A stretch of DNA of 64,000 nucleotides from PSRJ01 sp963825305 (lineage in GTDB: Bacteria; Acidobacteriota; Terriglobia; Bryobacterales; Bryobacteraceae), in assembly GCA_963825305.1 (NCBI GenBank), contig CAWGTA010000007.1, forward strand, positions 917,656 through 981,655, in the 5' to 3' direction. Shown piece after piece: positions 52,927 to 61,175 of this stretch. A program made the translations under genes and the position numbers. Position 1 is the stretch's first letter; every line of letters begins with the position of its first letter. The notes under the pieces were generated by a model. The model did no database searches. It saw nothing but the letters and a program-made list of their open reading frames with translations, and had not been told where the DNA came from.

Positions 52927-55739
52927 ACCAGCACCCCCAGAATCTTGTCTCGCGTTATGGGTAAGTCCTTCATGCGGTGTCCCAGCGCATTGTAAATCGC
53001 GTTGGCCACCGCGCCCACGGCCGGGACCTTGCCCGACTCGCCGATGCTCTTGGCGCCGTACGGCCCGTAACCATCGTCGCTTTCCACAAACAATACTTCA
53101 ATATTGGGAGCGTCGCGGTGCGTCAGTATGCGCGCGCCGTAATAGCCGGGCGTCAATGGCTGGCCGCTCTGCGGGTCGTACAACAGGTCTTCGTGCAGCG
53201 CCATGCCGATGCCCATGATTGCGCCGCCCTTGATTTGTCCTTCGCCCGTCAGCCGGTTGATGATTCGCCCGCAGTCCTGTACCGCCAGATACTTCAGCAC
53301 GCGGATATGGCCCAGATCGGTATCCACCTCGACTTCCACAAAGTGAGCGCCGAAGGTATTGCGCACTTTCCCGCCATCGATGGTGGGGTTGGGATTCGAG
53401 GAAGCGGTGAGGAACTCGCTTCCAGCGGGCAGGCCTTTATCGGCGATCTGCTTCTTGAGATCGCGCGCCGCTTCGACCACAGCCCAGCCGGTTTGGATGG
53501 TGGTGCGGCTGCCGGATTCACCCACCGAATAGGGGCAGCTATCGGTGTCGCCCCAGATCACGTTCACTTTTGAAAGCGGCACGCCCAGCGCTTCGGCCGC
53601 GATCACGCCCATAGTGGTCTTCGCGCCTGCGCCAACATCCGTCACACCCACGTGGACGAAATACTGGCCCTTGGCATCCACGCGGAGCACCGCATTACTG
53701 CGGCCGACTCCCGATCGAAACGCCATGAACGCCATGCCCGCGCCGCGTTTGACGGGGCCTTTATCCGACCCCGGCTGCGGACGCCAGCGTTTCTTCCATT
53801 CGAACGCTTCCGCCCCGCGGCGAATGCATTCATCCAAGGTGAAGTTGGTGTACTCGAACTGGTCGTTGGCCTTGCGCGTCATGTTCTTCAGCGCGAAATC
53901 GACGGGATCCATACCCACCTTGTAGGCCACGTCGTCCATCATCGATTGGAAGCCGAAATAGCCCTGTGGGAACTCGGGGCCGCGGAAATTCCCCGAAACC
54001 GTGCGGTTGGTGTAGACCGGGTAAACCGTGGTCTCCACGTTGGGGCACTGAAACGCATCCAGACCGCCGATAGCCCCCGAATTTTTCCGGTAGCCGCCCA
54101 TGCCGCTGTAGCCGCGCAGTTGAATCGCTTTGAGGAGGCCTTCGCGATCGACGCCGACTTTGAAGTATTGGATGGTCGGCCATCGCCCGTGCATGCCGAT
54201 GAAGTCCTCGCGCCGTGACATCTCCAGCTTTACGGGCGCGCCCGCTTGCTTGGCCAGTACGGCCGCGATCAAATCAGCGTCCTGGTTCTGGTTCTTGTTG
54301 CCGAAGTTGCCGCCCATGTACTGGCAGACGACGCGCACTTTTTCCAGAGGGATTCCCAAATCCCGAGCCATATCGTTGCGGCAGTTGGCGATCCCGCCGG
54401 TGGGCGTGTACACCGTCAGTTTGTCGCCTTCCCATTGTGCCAGGCACGCCCGCGGCTCCATCTGCGCGTTGTGCACCAGGGTGGTGGTGAAGCGGTTTTC
54501 GAAAACGTGATCGGCGCTGCGGAAGGCATCCTCCACATTGCCGCGCTTCTGCGACAGAGGCTTGGACTCATTCTGGTTGTTGAGCGACAGGTTGCCGTCG
54601 GGCCAGAGCTGCGGCGCGCCGGGCTTGAGCGCTTCTTCGGGATCGAGCACGAAACCCAACACTTCGTAATCGACCTCGATGTGCCGCAGCGCTTCTTCCG
54701 CGAGATGGCGGTCCGTAGCCGCCACGGCCGCGACCGGGTCACCCACAAAGCGCACCGGATTGTTAAACGCGTACCGCCGCTGCTTGGTGATCTTCTTAAT
54801 CTGATCGTTGTACTGCACGCCGCCTGCGACGCCGCCCGCGCCAAAGACCACAGTGCAGTTCTCGTGCGTGATAATCGCTTTTACGCCGGGCATGGCGGCG
54901 GCCTTGGAGATATCGATGCTGCGAATCCGCGCGTGCGGATGCGGACTGCGGAGCACTCGCGCGTACAGCATACCGGGCACGTGGAAATCGCCGGTGTACG
55001 TGGCCTTCCCGGTGACGCGTTCGAGTGCATCGATGCGCGGGGTCGCTTGGCCAACCGTTGTCAATCTCGCAACGGGCGCGCCTGCAACCGCGGTGTACTG
55101 CGCGGTTCCGCCGGTGGGGATCGTCGCGGCGCCGGCGGCCAGCGTGGCTTCCACGTAGCGGTTGTACGCGGAGCAGCGGCAGATATTGCCGGTCAGCCCC
55201 GCCTGCACTTCCTCCCGGGTCGCGTTCGGGTTGCGCGTCAGCAGCGCTTTGGCGCTCATCAACTGGCCTGAGGTGCAGTAGCCGCACTGCGGGGCGTCGT
55301 GCTCGATAAAGGCCTTCTGCACTGGATCGAGCCGCTCTCCTTGTGCCAGTCCTTCGACCGTCTGGATCGACCGGCCGTCCGCCCACACGGCCAATTGGCT
55401 GCATGAGTAGACCGGCTTGCCATCCATGAGGACGGTACAGGCTCCGCATTCGCCGCGGTCGCAGCCGATCTTCGTGCCGGTCAGCATGAGGTGATCGCGC
55501 AACATTTCCACCAGCGTCCAGCGATCTTCTACGTCGATTTTGCGGGCCGTGCCATTGACCGTGACACGAATCGCCGTGCGGGGCGCGGCTCCGGCTAGTA
55601 ACGTGTCGTCCTTTGCCGGCGCTGCCTGGAGCGCCTGTGATGTGATTACGGGGACGGTCGTGGCCGCTACAAGCGCTTTCCCGGTGCCTTCCAGGAATTC
55701 GCGGCGGGACGTCCGGCCCTTGCTCCTGATCTTGCTCAT
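52923..55739 (-). CDS. Tat-exported molybdenum hydroxylase: fused [2Fe-2S] and molybdopterin subunits
   Basis: The protein has 938 residues. A Tat signal (TSRREFLEGTG) at residues 10-20 indicates export after cofactor insertion. Residues 55-200 are the small Fe-S subunit: plant-type cluster cysteines 93, 98, 101 and 113, and the second cluster cysteines 152, 155, 187 and 189. From about 225 the large Mo subunit follows (RVTGKATYTGDFHVPGMLYA; NMEATTVYP-type substrate channel; GESGSRTT near the Mo site; GAKSIGESGKVPAVGAV at the end). In most relatives these are separate genes. The substrate, a purine, aldehyde or aromatic compound, cannot be told. Confidence 0.88.
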   Translation of the reverse strand: MSKIRSKGRTSRREFLEGTGKALVAATTVPVITSQALQAAPAKDDTLLAGAAPRTAIRVTVNGTARKIDVEDRWTLVEMLRDHLMLTGTKIGCDRGECGACTVLMDGKPVYSCSQLAVWADGRSIQTVEGLAQGERLDPVQKAFIEHDAPQCGYCTSGQLMSAKALLTRNPNATREEVQAGLTGNICRCSAYNRYVEATLAAGAATIPTGGTAQYTAVAGAPVARLTTVGQATPRIDALERVTGKATYTGDFHVPGMLYARVLRSPHPHARIRSIDISKAAAMPGVKAIITHENCTVVFGAGGVAGGVQYNDQIKKITKQRRYAFNNPVRFVGDPVAAVAATDRHLAEEALRHIEVDYEVLGFVLDPEEALKPGAPQLWPDGNLSLNNQNESKPLSQKRGNVEDAFRSADHVFENRFTTTLVHNAQMEPRACLAQWEGDKLTVYTPTGGIANCRNDMARDLGIPLEKVRVVCQYMGGNFGNKNQNQDADLIAAVLAKQAGAPVKLEMSRREDFIGMHGRWPTIQYFKVGVDREGLLKAIQLRGYSGMGGYRKNSGAIGGLDAFQCPNVETTVYPVYTNRTVSGNFRGPEFPQGYFGFQSMMDDVAYKVGMDPVDFALKNMTRKANDQFEYTNFTLDECIRRGAEAFEWKKRWRPQPGSDKGPVKRGAGMAFMAFRSGVGRSNAVLRVDAKGQYFVHVGVTDVGAGAKTTMGVIAAEALGVPLSKVNVIWGDTDSCPYSVGESGSRTTIQTGWAVVEAARDLKKQIADKGLPAGSEFLTASSNPNPTIDGGKVRNTFGAHFVEVEVDTDLGHIRVLKYLAVQDCGRIINRLTGEGQIKGGAIMGIGMALHEDLLYDPQSGQPLTPGYYGARILTHRDAPNIEVLFVESDDGYGPYGAKSIGESGKVPAVGAVANAIYNALGHRMKDLPITRDKILGVLV

Positions 55740-55923
55740 GGCCCCTCCTTCGCTATCGAATGATTCTATCCCATCCGAATGGCCCGAATTTCGTCACATA
55801 ACTGGTGCCGGAGGCGTTAATAGAACAAGGTTCGTTGCGTCAATAGAAAGAGGGGCTCCCAGGGGCGCGGTGAGTTATTAAACGCGGGCACGAGCCGTTG
55901 CGGAAAACAGGTATTCTTTAGAC

Positions 55924-56916
55924 ATGCTGAGAAGGCCCTTGCAAACGATCCCCGTGATGCTGTTTCTCGCGGCGGGAACGCTCTTCGGACAGGCTCCGGC
56001 CACCCTGCCGGCGTTCGAAGTTGCGTCCATCAAGCCGGCTGGGCCTCTCGATCCGGCAAAAATCATGTCCGGTAAGATGCACATCGGCGTAAGCATCGAC
56101 GCGGCCAGAGTGGATATCGGGAACATGTCCTTAATGGACCTGCTCTGCTTCGCGTATACCGTCAAGCCCTACCAGGTTACGGGCCCGGATTGGATGGGCG
56201 CGCAGAGATTTGACTTGCTTGCCAAACTGCCCGAAGGGGCGTCTAAGGACGATGTGCCCGTAATGTTACAAGGGCTGCTGGCGGAACGTTTCAAGCTGAC
56301 TCTGCACAAGGACAGCAAGGACCAGCCGGTGTATGCGCTGGTAGTGGGCAAGAACGGGCCGAAATTGAAGGAATCGCCGCCCGACGTAGATACTCCGAAG
56401 GATGACGGCCCGCCACCCGCTGGGCCGGGGCAGGGATTTGGTCCCGGAGGCCAAATGCGCATGAATCGCGATGGTAAAGGCATGACAGTCTCGGCTGGCC
56501 CGATGGGCACGGTAAAGGTCTCCATGGGTCAGGATGGCGGCATGCACATCGAGACCAGTAAGACTACGATGCCGATGTTCGCCGAGATGCTTTCGCGTTT
56601 CGTGGACCGCCCGGTGATGGATATGACGGAGCTGAAAGGGACTTACCAGGTGGGGCTGGATCTGAACATGGCGGACATGATGAATGCCGCCAAGGGGGCT
56701 GGGATGATGATGGGTCCAGGGGCCATGGGTCCGCCACCCGGGGGTGGGGGAGTGATTCAGGGGCCGGCTGTTCCGATTGGCTCAGGTGGTTCGGATTCAG
56801 CGCCTTCTTCGATCTTCGCCAATATACAGCAGCTTGGGCTCAAACTGGAGCCGCGGAAAACCCCGGTGTCGACGTTGGTGATCGATCACGCGGAGAAGAT
56901 GCCCACGGAGAATTAG
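55924..56916 (+). CDS. TIGR03435 family exported protein
   Basis: A 330-residue member of the soil-associated TIGR03435 family, expanded in Solibacter-type Acidobacteria. Signal peptide (IPVMLFLAAGTLFGQ), then the signatures PAFEVASIKPA, LMDLLCFAYTVKPYQVTGPD, MLQGLLAERFKLTLHKDSKD and PVYALVVGKNGPKLKE. The C-terminal third holds a G/P/M-rich insertion (about 255-285) before the closing QLGLKLEPRKTPVSTLVIDH. The role is unknown; it is often next to TonB receptors or regulators. A second copy follows. Confidence 0.9.
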   Translation: MLRRPLQTIPVMLFLAAGTLFGQAPATLPAFEVASIKPAGPLDPAKIMSGKMHIGVSIDAARVDIGNMSLMDLLCFAYTVKPYQVTGPDWMGAQRFDLLAKLPEGASKDDVPVMLQGLLAERFKLTLHKDSKDQPVYALVVGKNGPKLKESPPDVDTPKDDGPPPAGPGQGFGPGGQMRMNRDGKGMTVSAGPMGTVKVSMGQDGGMHIETSKTTMPMFAEMLSRFVDRPVMDMTELKGTYQVGLDLNMADMMNAAKGAGMMMGPGAMGPPPGGGGVIQGPAVPIGSGGSDSAPSSIFANIQQLGLKLEPRKTPVSTLVIDHAEKMPTEN

Positions 56917-56919
56917 CGC

Positions 56920-56989
56920 ACCGCTCCCTTCGGTCACGGCTCGATAACAAGACGATGGCCCATACCGAGCCGTGACCAAAGGGAGCGGT
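56920..56989. repeat. Inverted repeat, CCGCTCCC family, copy 2
   Basis: The left arm 56920-56943 (ACCGCTCCCTTCGGTCACGG...) pairs with 56966-56989 (...CCAAAGGGAGCGGT) with one or two mismatches over a 22-base loop. It starts four bases after the TIGR03435 stop. Confidence 0.85.
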
Positions 56990-57080
56990 TTGGCGGCTGC
57001 TGTAACGAAATTTTCTTAATTTTTGGGCGAACGGTTTGTCACGACGCTCCGTCTTAACAGTAATTGGAGGGATCCAGCAG

Positions 57081-57920
57081 GTGAAAAGGACCATCGCCAG
57101 TGCCGCGTTCGCGGTCCTGTCCCTGTCGACCGTTTGGGGACAGACCGGAATCTGCGCCCTTGACCTTCGAAGTCGCCTCCATCAAGCCCAGCGCGGCGGA
57201 CACCCACGGCACCATGTTTCAAATACAGCCGGGTGGCGGGCTTCGGGTGACGGGCGTCACTCTGAAAATGCTCCTGGCGACGGCGTACGACGTGCGCGAG
57301 TTCCAGATCGCCGGCGGACCCGGCTGGATCAATTCCGACCGGTACGACATCGTTGGGAAAACGGAACGTTCGGCGGGCTCACAGAACCTCCCCGACGACC
57401 CCCGCAAACAAAGCGACGAACAGCGGAGAACATCGCAGGAACAGATGAGGCAGCGGCTGCAGTCGCTGATGGCGGAGCGGTTTCACCTGGCAGTCCACCG
57501 CGAAACGAAGGAATTGCCGGTGTACGCCCTGGTGGTTGGCAAGAGCGGATCCAAACTTCAGCCGGCCAAGGGAGGCGGCCCGGATCAAATGCGGATGGGA
57601 CGCGCAGAGATTAGCGGGCAATCGGTACAACTGCAGATGCTGACTCCCATGCTCGCGAATGTACTCGGCCGGCCCGTGATCGATAAGACCGGACTCACCG
57701 GCAAATTCGATTTCAAGCTGGAGTGGACCCCCGACCCTAATCAGGCATTTGGCAATTTTGGACCGCTCCCCCGGGAGTGGCGTCTCCGCCGCCATCGGAC
57801 TCCAACGGCCCGTCCATTTTCACGGCCGTCCAGGAACAACTGGGGCTCCGTCTGGAATCGGAGAAGGGTCCAGCGGAGATGATCGTGATCGACGGCGTCG
57901 AGAGGCCGTCGGAGAACTAG
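57081..57920 (+). CDS. TIGR03435 family exported protein, two apparent frameshifts
   Basis: A GTG start at 57081 with GGAGG ten bases upstream begins a signal peptide (TIASAAFAVLSLSTVWGQ). A shift near 57145 leads to LTFEVASIKPSAADTHGTMF, GVTLKMLLATAYDVREFQIA, LMAERFHLAVHRETKELPVY and VIDKTGLTGKFDFKLEWTP. A second shift at a C5 run (about 57770) leads to IFTAVQEQLGLRLESEKGP and the end PSEN at 57920. Joined, about 279 residues, normal for the family. Both shifts are at simple runs, suggesting sequence errors. The TonB-dependent receptor gene starts eight bases later. Confidence 0.78.
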
Positions 57921-57928
57921 ACGTCGCA

Positions 57929-60900
57929 ATGGTACGAAAGCTCATCACCATTTTCATCCTCTTCTGCGCACTGGCCGCTCCTGCCGAACACCGCGGCCAG
58001 GTCCAGTTCGGCGGGTTGCCCGTTCCCGGTGTCACGGTGACCGCAACGAAGGGCGACAAAACTCTCACGGCGATTACGGACCTACAGGGTTCGTACGTTT
58101 TCCCGGACCTGGCCGACGGAACCTGGCAGTTCCAGGTTGAGATGCTGGGGTTCGCAGCCATCCACGAGGATGTCGCCGTAGCACCGGGCGCGCCCAATGC
58201 GCAATGGGATCTGCACATGATGGCGCTCAATGCCATCAAGGCGGTTGCCGCTCCCGCAACCGCGCCGGCCACACCGGCGGCAGCGCCGACCCCGGCGCCA
58301 TCAGCCGCTCCAGCCCCCGCTCCCACCAAGACAACGGGCAAGGGGAAAGCGCCGCTCGCACCCACCAACACGCAAACCCCGTTCCAGCGTGCGGAAGTGA
58401 ATGCCACTACTAGCGAGGCTGCGGCGCCACCGGCCGCTGATCCTCTCGCCAATCAGAATGTGAGTGAGCTCAGCCAGCGCGCCTCCGATGGCTTCCTGAT
58501 CAATGGCACAGCCAACAACGGTGCCAGTTCGCCCTTCGCACTGGCGCAGGCGTTCGGTAACAACCGCAGGGGCCGCCCCAGCCTGTACAACGGCAACGTG
58601 GGATTCGTCCTCGACAACTCCGCCCTAGACGCCCATCCCTTTTCCCTCACAGGGCAGGATACGCCACGGCCGGCGTACAACCGCTTTACGGGCGTGGCGG
58701 CATTTGGCGGCCCGCTGAAGATTCCTCATCTCTTTCGAAGCGGCCCCAACGTCTTCGTCAACTATCAGTGGACGCGCAATCGCAATGCCACCACGCAGTC
58801 CGCCCTGATGCCCACTTTGGCGGAGCGGAACGGGGATTTTTCGGGGCTGCCGGTGCCCATCATCGATCCTCTTACGGGGCTGCCGATCGGCGGGAACTTG
58901 ATTCCTTCGGCTCGCTTCAGTCCACAAGCCCTGGCTTTGCTGAATCTTTATCCGCTTCCCAACTTCGGCGGCAGTTCGGTTTACAACTATCAGATTCCCA
59001 CCGTGGGCATCATGCATCAGGACAGCCTGCAGTCCCGCATCAATCGGGGGATCAATCGCAAGAACCAGATTTTCGGCACCTTCGCCTTCCAAAGCACGCG
59101 CACCGATACGCCCAGCGTCTTCAATTTCCTGGATACCACCGACACCCTGGGAATCAACGCCAGCGTGTATTGGCGGCACAGTTTCTCACCCCGATTCTTC
59201 GGCAATTTCGGATATCAGTTTAGCCGTCAGGCCATACGGGTCCGTCCGTACTTTGCCAATCGCGAAAATATTTCGGGTCAGGCCGGCATTACGGGCAACA
59301 ATCAAGACCCCGCCAACTGGGGACCGCCGGTACTGAATTTCGCCAGCGGCATCGGCGACCTGACCGACGCCCAGTCATCGTTCACGCGCAACCAGACCAG
59401 CGCGCTGTCTTATGACAGCCTGTGGAACCATGGCCGCCACAACGTTACGTTTGGGGTGGATTTCCGCCGGCAGGAATTCAATTTGCTCGGGCAACAGGAC
59501 CCGCGGGGTTCGTTCACCTTCACTGGCGCAGCGGCGGGCTTCGATTTCGCCGGTTTCCTGCTGGGAATCCCAGACACGAGTTCGATCGCCTTCGGCAACG
59601 CCGACAAGTATTTCCGCGCGTCCAACTATGACGCGTGGGTTACAGACGACTGGAGAATGAGTCCTTCCCTCACGCTGAATGCCGGCGTTCGCTGGGAATA
59701 CTGGTCTCCCATCACGGAACGCTATGGCCGCCTGGTGAACCTGGATATCGCGCCTGGCTTTTCTGCGGAAGCCCCCGTGGTGGCCGGCAGTCCCAAAGGT
59801 CCACTCACCGGCCAGACGTATCCGGACTCGCTGATGCAGCCGGACCGCCATGGATTTCAGCCGCGCATCGGGTTCTCCTGGCGTCCATTCCCTGCGTCCT
59901 CCATGGTGGTGCGCGGCGGATACGGCGTGTACTACAATACTTCGGTTTACCTGCCTATCGCCACGCAGATGGCGCAACAGTCGCCGCTGTCGAAGAGTCT
60001 GAGCGTGGCCAATAGCCCGAGCAACCCGCTTACGCTGGCGAACGGGTTTAACACTTCGCCCACCATCACACCGAATACGTTTGCGGTCGATCCCAACTTC
60101 CGCGTGGGGTACTCGCAAAACTGGCAGGTGTCGATGCAGCGCGATCTGCCGGGCGCGCTGGTGATGACGGCCATGTATCAGGGCAGCAAGGGAACCCGCG
60201 GCCAGCAGGAGTTCCTGCCGAATACGTACCCGGCTGGAGCCGTGAACCCGTGCCCCACGTGTCCCACCGGATTTGTGTACCTGACGTCCAACGGCAACTC
60301 GACGCGCGAGGCCGGGAATGTGCAGTTACGGCGGAGGCTGCACAACGGATTCACCGCCGACTTGCAGTACACCTATTCCAAATCGATTGACGATGCCGCG
60401 CTGGGCGGAAGGAATGCGGGAGGAACCGTGATCGCGCAGAACTGGCTCAACCTGGCCGGCGAGCGGGGCTTGTCGAACTTCGATCAACGGCATGTAGTGA
60501 CGTTCCAGACGCAGTACACCACCGGCATGGGCATCGGCGGCGGAACACTGGTCAGCGGATGGAGGGGCGCTCTGTTCAAGGAGTGGACTTTCGTGAGCCA
60601 GCTCACGGCGGGTACGGGCCTGCCCCTCTCGCCGGTTTACTTTACGCCTGTTCGCGGCACGGGGTCGAGCGGCAGCATCCGCCCGGACTATACGGGAGCC
60701 GCACTGTACTCCGCACCCGGGGGGCTAAACCTCAACCCCGCGGCCTATGCGCCGCCGATCGCCGGACAGTGGGGCAACGCGGGCCGGAATTCCATTACCG
60801 GGCCGTCCCAATTTTCGTGGAACGCTTCCATGGGACGCATCTTTCGCATGAGCGACCGGCTCAATCTGGATGTGCGCGTGGATTCCACCAACACGCTCAA

Positions 60901-61012
60901 CCACGTTACATACCCGAGCTGGAACACCACCGTGGGCAATGCGCAGTTCGGGCTGCCGAATTCGGCCAACGCCATGCGCAGTCTGCAGACCAGGGTGATT
61001 CTGAGGTTCTGA
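57929..61012 (+). CDS. Oar-like TonB-dependent receptor
   Basis: The protein has 1,027 residues. The frame is open from 57749, but the ATG at 57929, just after the TIGR03435 stop, starts a signal peptide (LITIFILFCALAAPAEH). Residues 22-95 form the carboxypeptidase-regulatory domain (GVTVTATKGDKTLTAITDLQ). Residues 105-150 are an A/P/T-rich linker, unusual for the family. The plug/barrel follows, with SSPFALAQAFGNNRRGRP and many aromatic strands, ending SLQTRVILRF. The plug lacks the canonical NIVTRSGTN-type segment seen in the receptor at 24759. Probably co-transcribed with the upstream TIGR03435 gene. Confidence 0.9.
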   Translation: MVRKLITIFILFCALAAPAEHRGQVQFGGLPVPGVTVTATKGDKTLTAITDLQGSYVFPDLADGTWQFQVEMLGFAAIHEDVAVAPGAPNAQWDLHMMALNAIKAVAAPATAPATPAAAPTPAPSAAPAPAPTKTTGKGKAPLAPTNTQTPFQRAEVNATTSEAAAPPAADPLANQNVSELSQRASDGFLINGTANNGASSPFALAQAFGNNRRGRPSLYNGNVGFVLDNSALDAHPFSLTGQDTPRPAYNRFTGVAAFGGPLKIPHLFRSGPNVFVNYQWTRNRNATTQSALMPTLAERNGDFSGLPVPIIDPLTGLPIGGNLIPSARFSPQALALLNLYPLPNFGGSSVYNYQIPTVGIMHQDSLQSRINRGINRKNQIFGTFAFQSTRTDTPSVFNFLDTTDTLGINASVYWRHSFSPRFFGNFGYQFSRQAIRVRPYFANRENISGQAGITGNNQDPANWGPPVLNFASGIGDLTDAQSSFTRNQTSALSYDSLWNHGRHNVTFGVDFRRQEFNLLGQQDPRGSFTFTGAAAGFDFAGFLLGIPDTSSIAFGNADKYFRASNYDAWVTDDWRMSPSLTLNAGVRWEYWSPITERYGRLVNLDIAPGFSAEAPVVAGSPKGPLTGQTYPDSLMQPDRHGFQPRIGFSWRPFPASSMVVRGGYGVYYNTSVYLPIATQMAQQSPLSKSLSVANSPSNPLTLANGFNTSPTITPNTFAVDPNFRVGYSQNWQVSMQRDLPGALVMTAMYQGSKGTRGQQEFLPNTYPAGAVNPCPTCPTGFVYLTSNGNSTREAGNVQLRRRLHNGFTADLQYTYSKSIDDAALGGRNAGGTVIAQNWLNLAGERGLSNFDQRHVVTFQTQYTTGMGIGGGTLVSGWRGALFKEWTFVSQLTAGTGLPLSPVYFTPVRGTGSSGSIRPDYTGAALYSAPGGLNLNPAAYAPPIAGQWGNAGRNSITGPSQFSWNASMGRIFRMSDRLNLDVRVDSTNTLNHVTYPSWNTTVGNAQFGLPNSANAMRSLQTRVILRF

Positions 61013-61025
61013 AGTGAGAAGAACA

Positions 61026-61155
61026 ACCGCTCCCTTTGGTCACGGCTCGGTAACATGATGTTGACGACTCTTGAAACAACCGCTCCCTCTGGTTACGGGT
61101 CGGTAAAGGTGGTCAACGTCACGTTAACGAGCCGTGACCGAAGGGAGCGGTTTTT
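61026..61155. repeat. CCGCTCCC-family repeat, copy 3 with doubled left arm
   Basis: Two left arms in tandem (61026-61054, ACCGCTCCCTTTGGTCACGG...; 61079-61106, a diverged copy) precede one right arm at 61123-61155 that ends GGGAGCGGTTTTT. The T5 tail makes this copy terminator-like for the TonB receptor gene. Confidence 0.85.
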
Positions 61156-61175
61156 GTAGACCGAGGTTCTGAACC

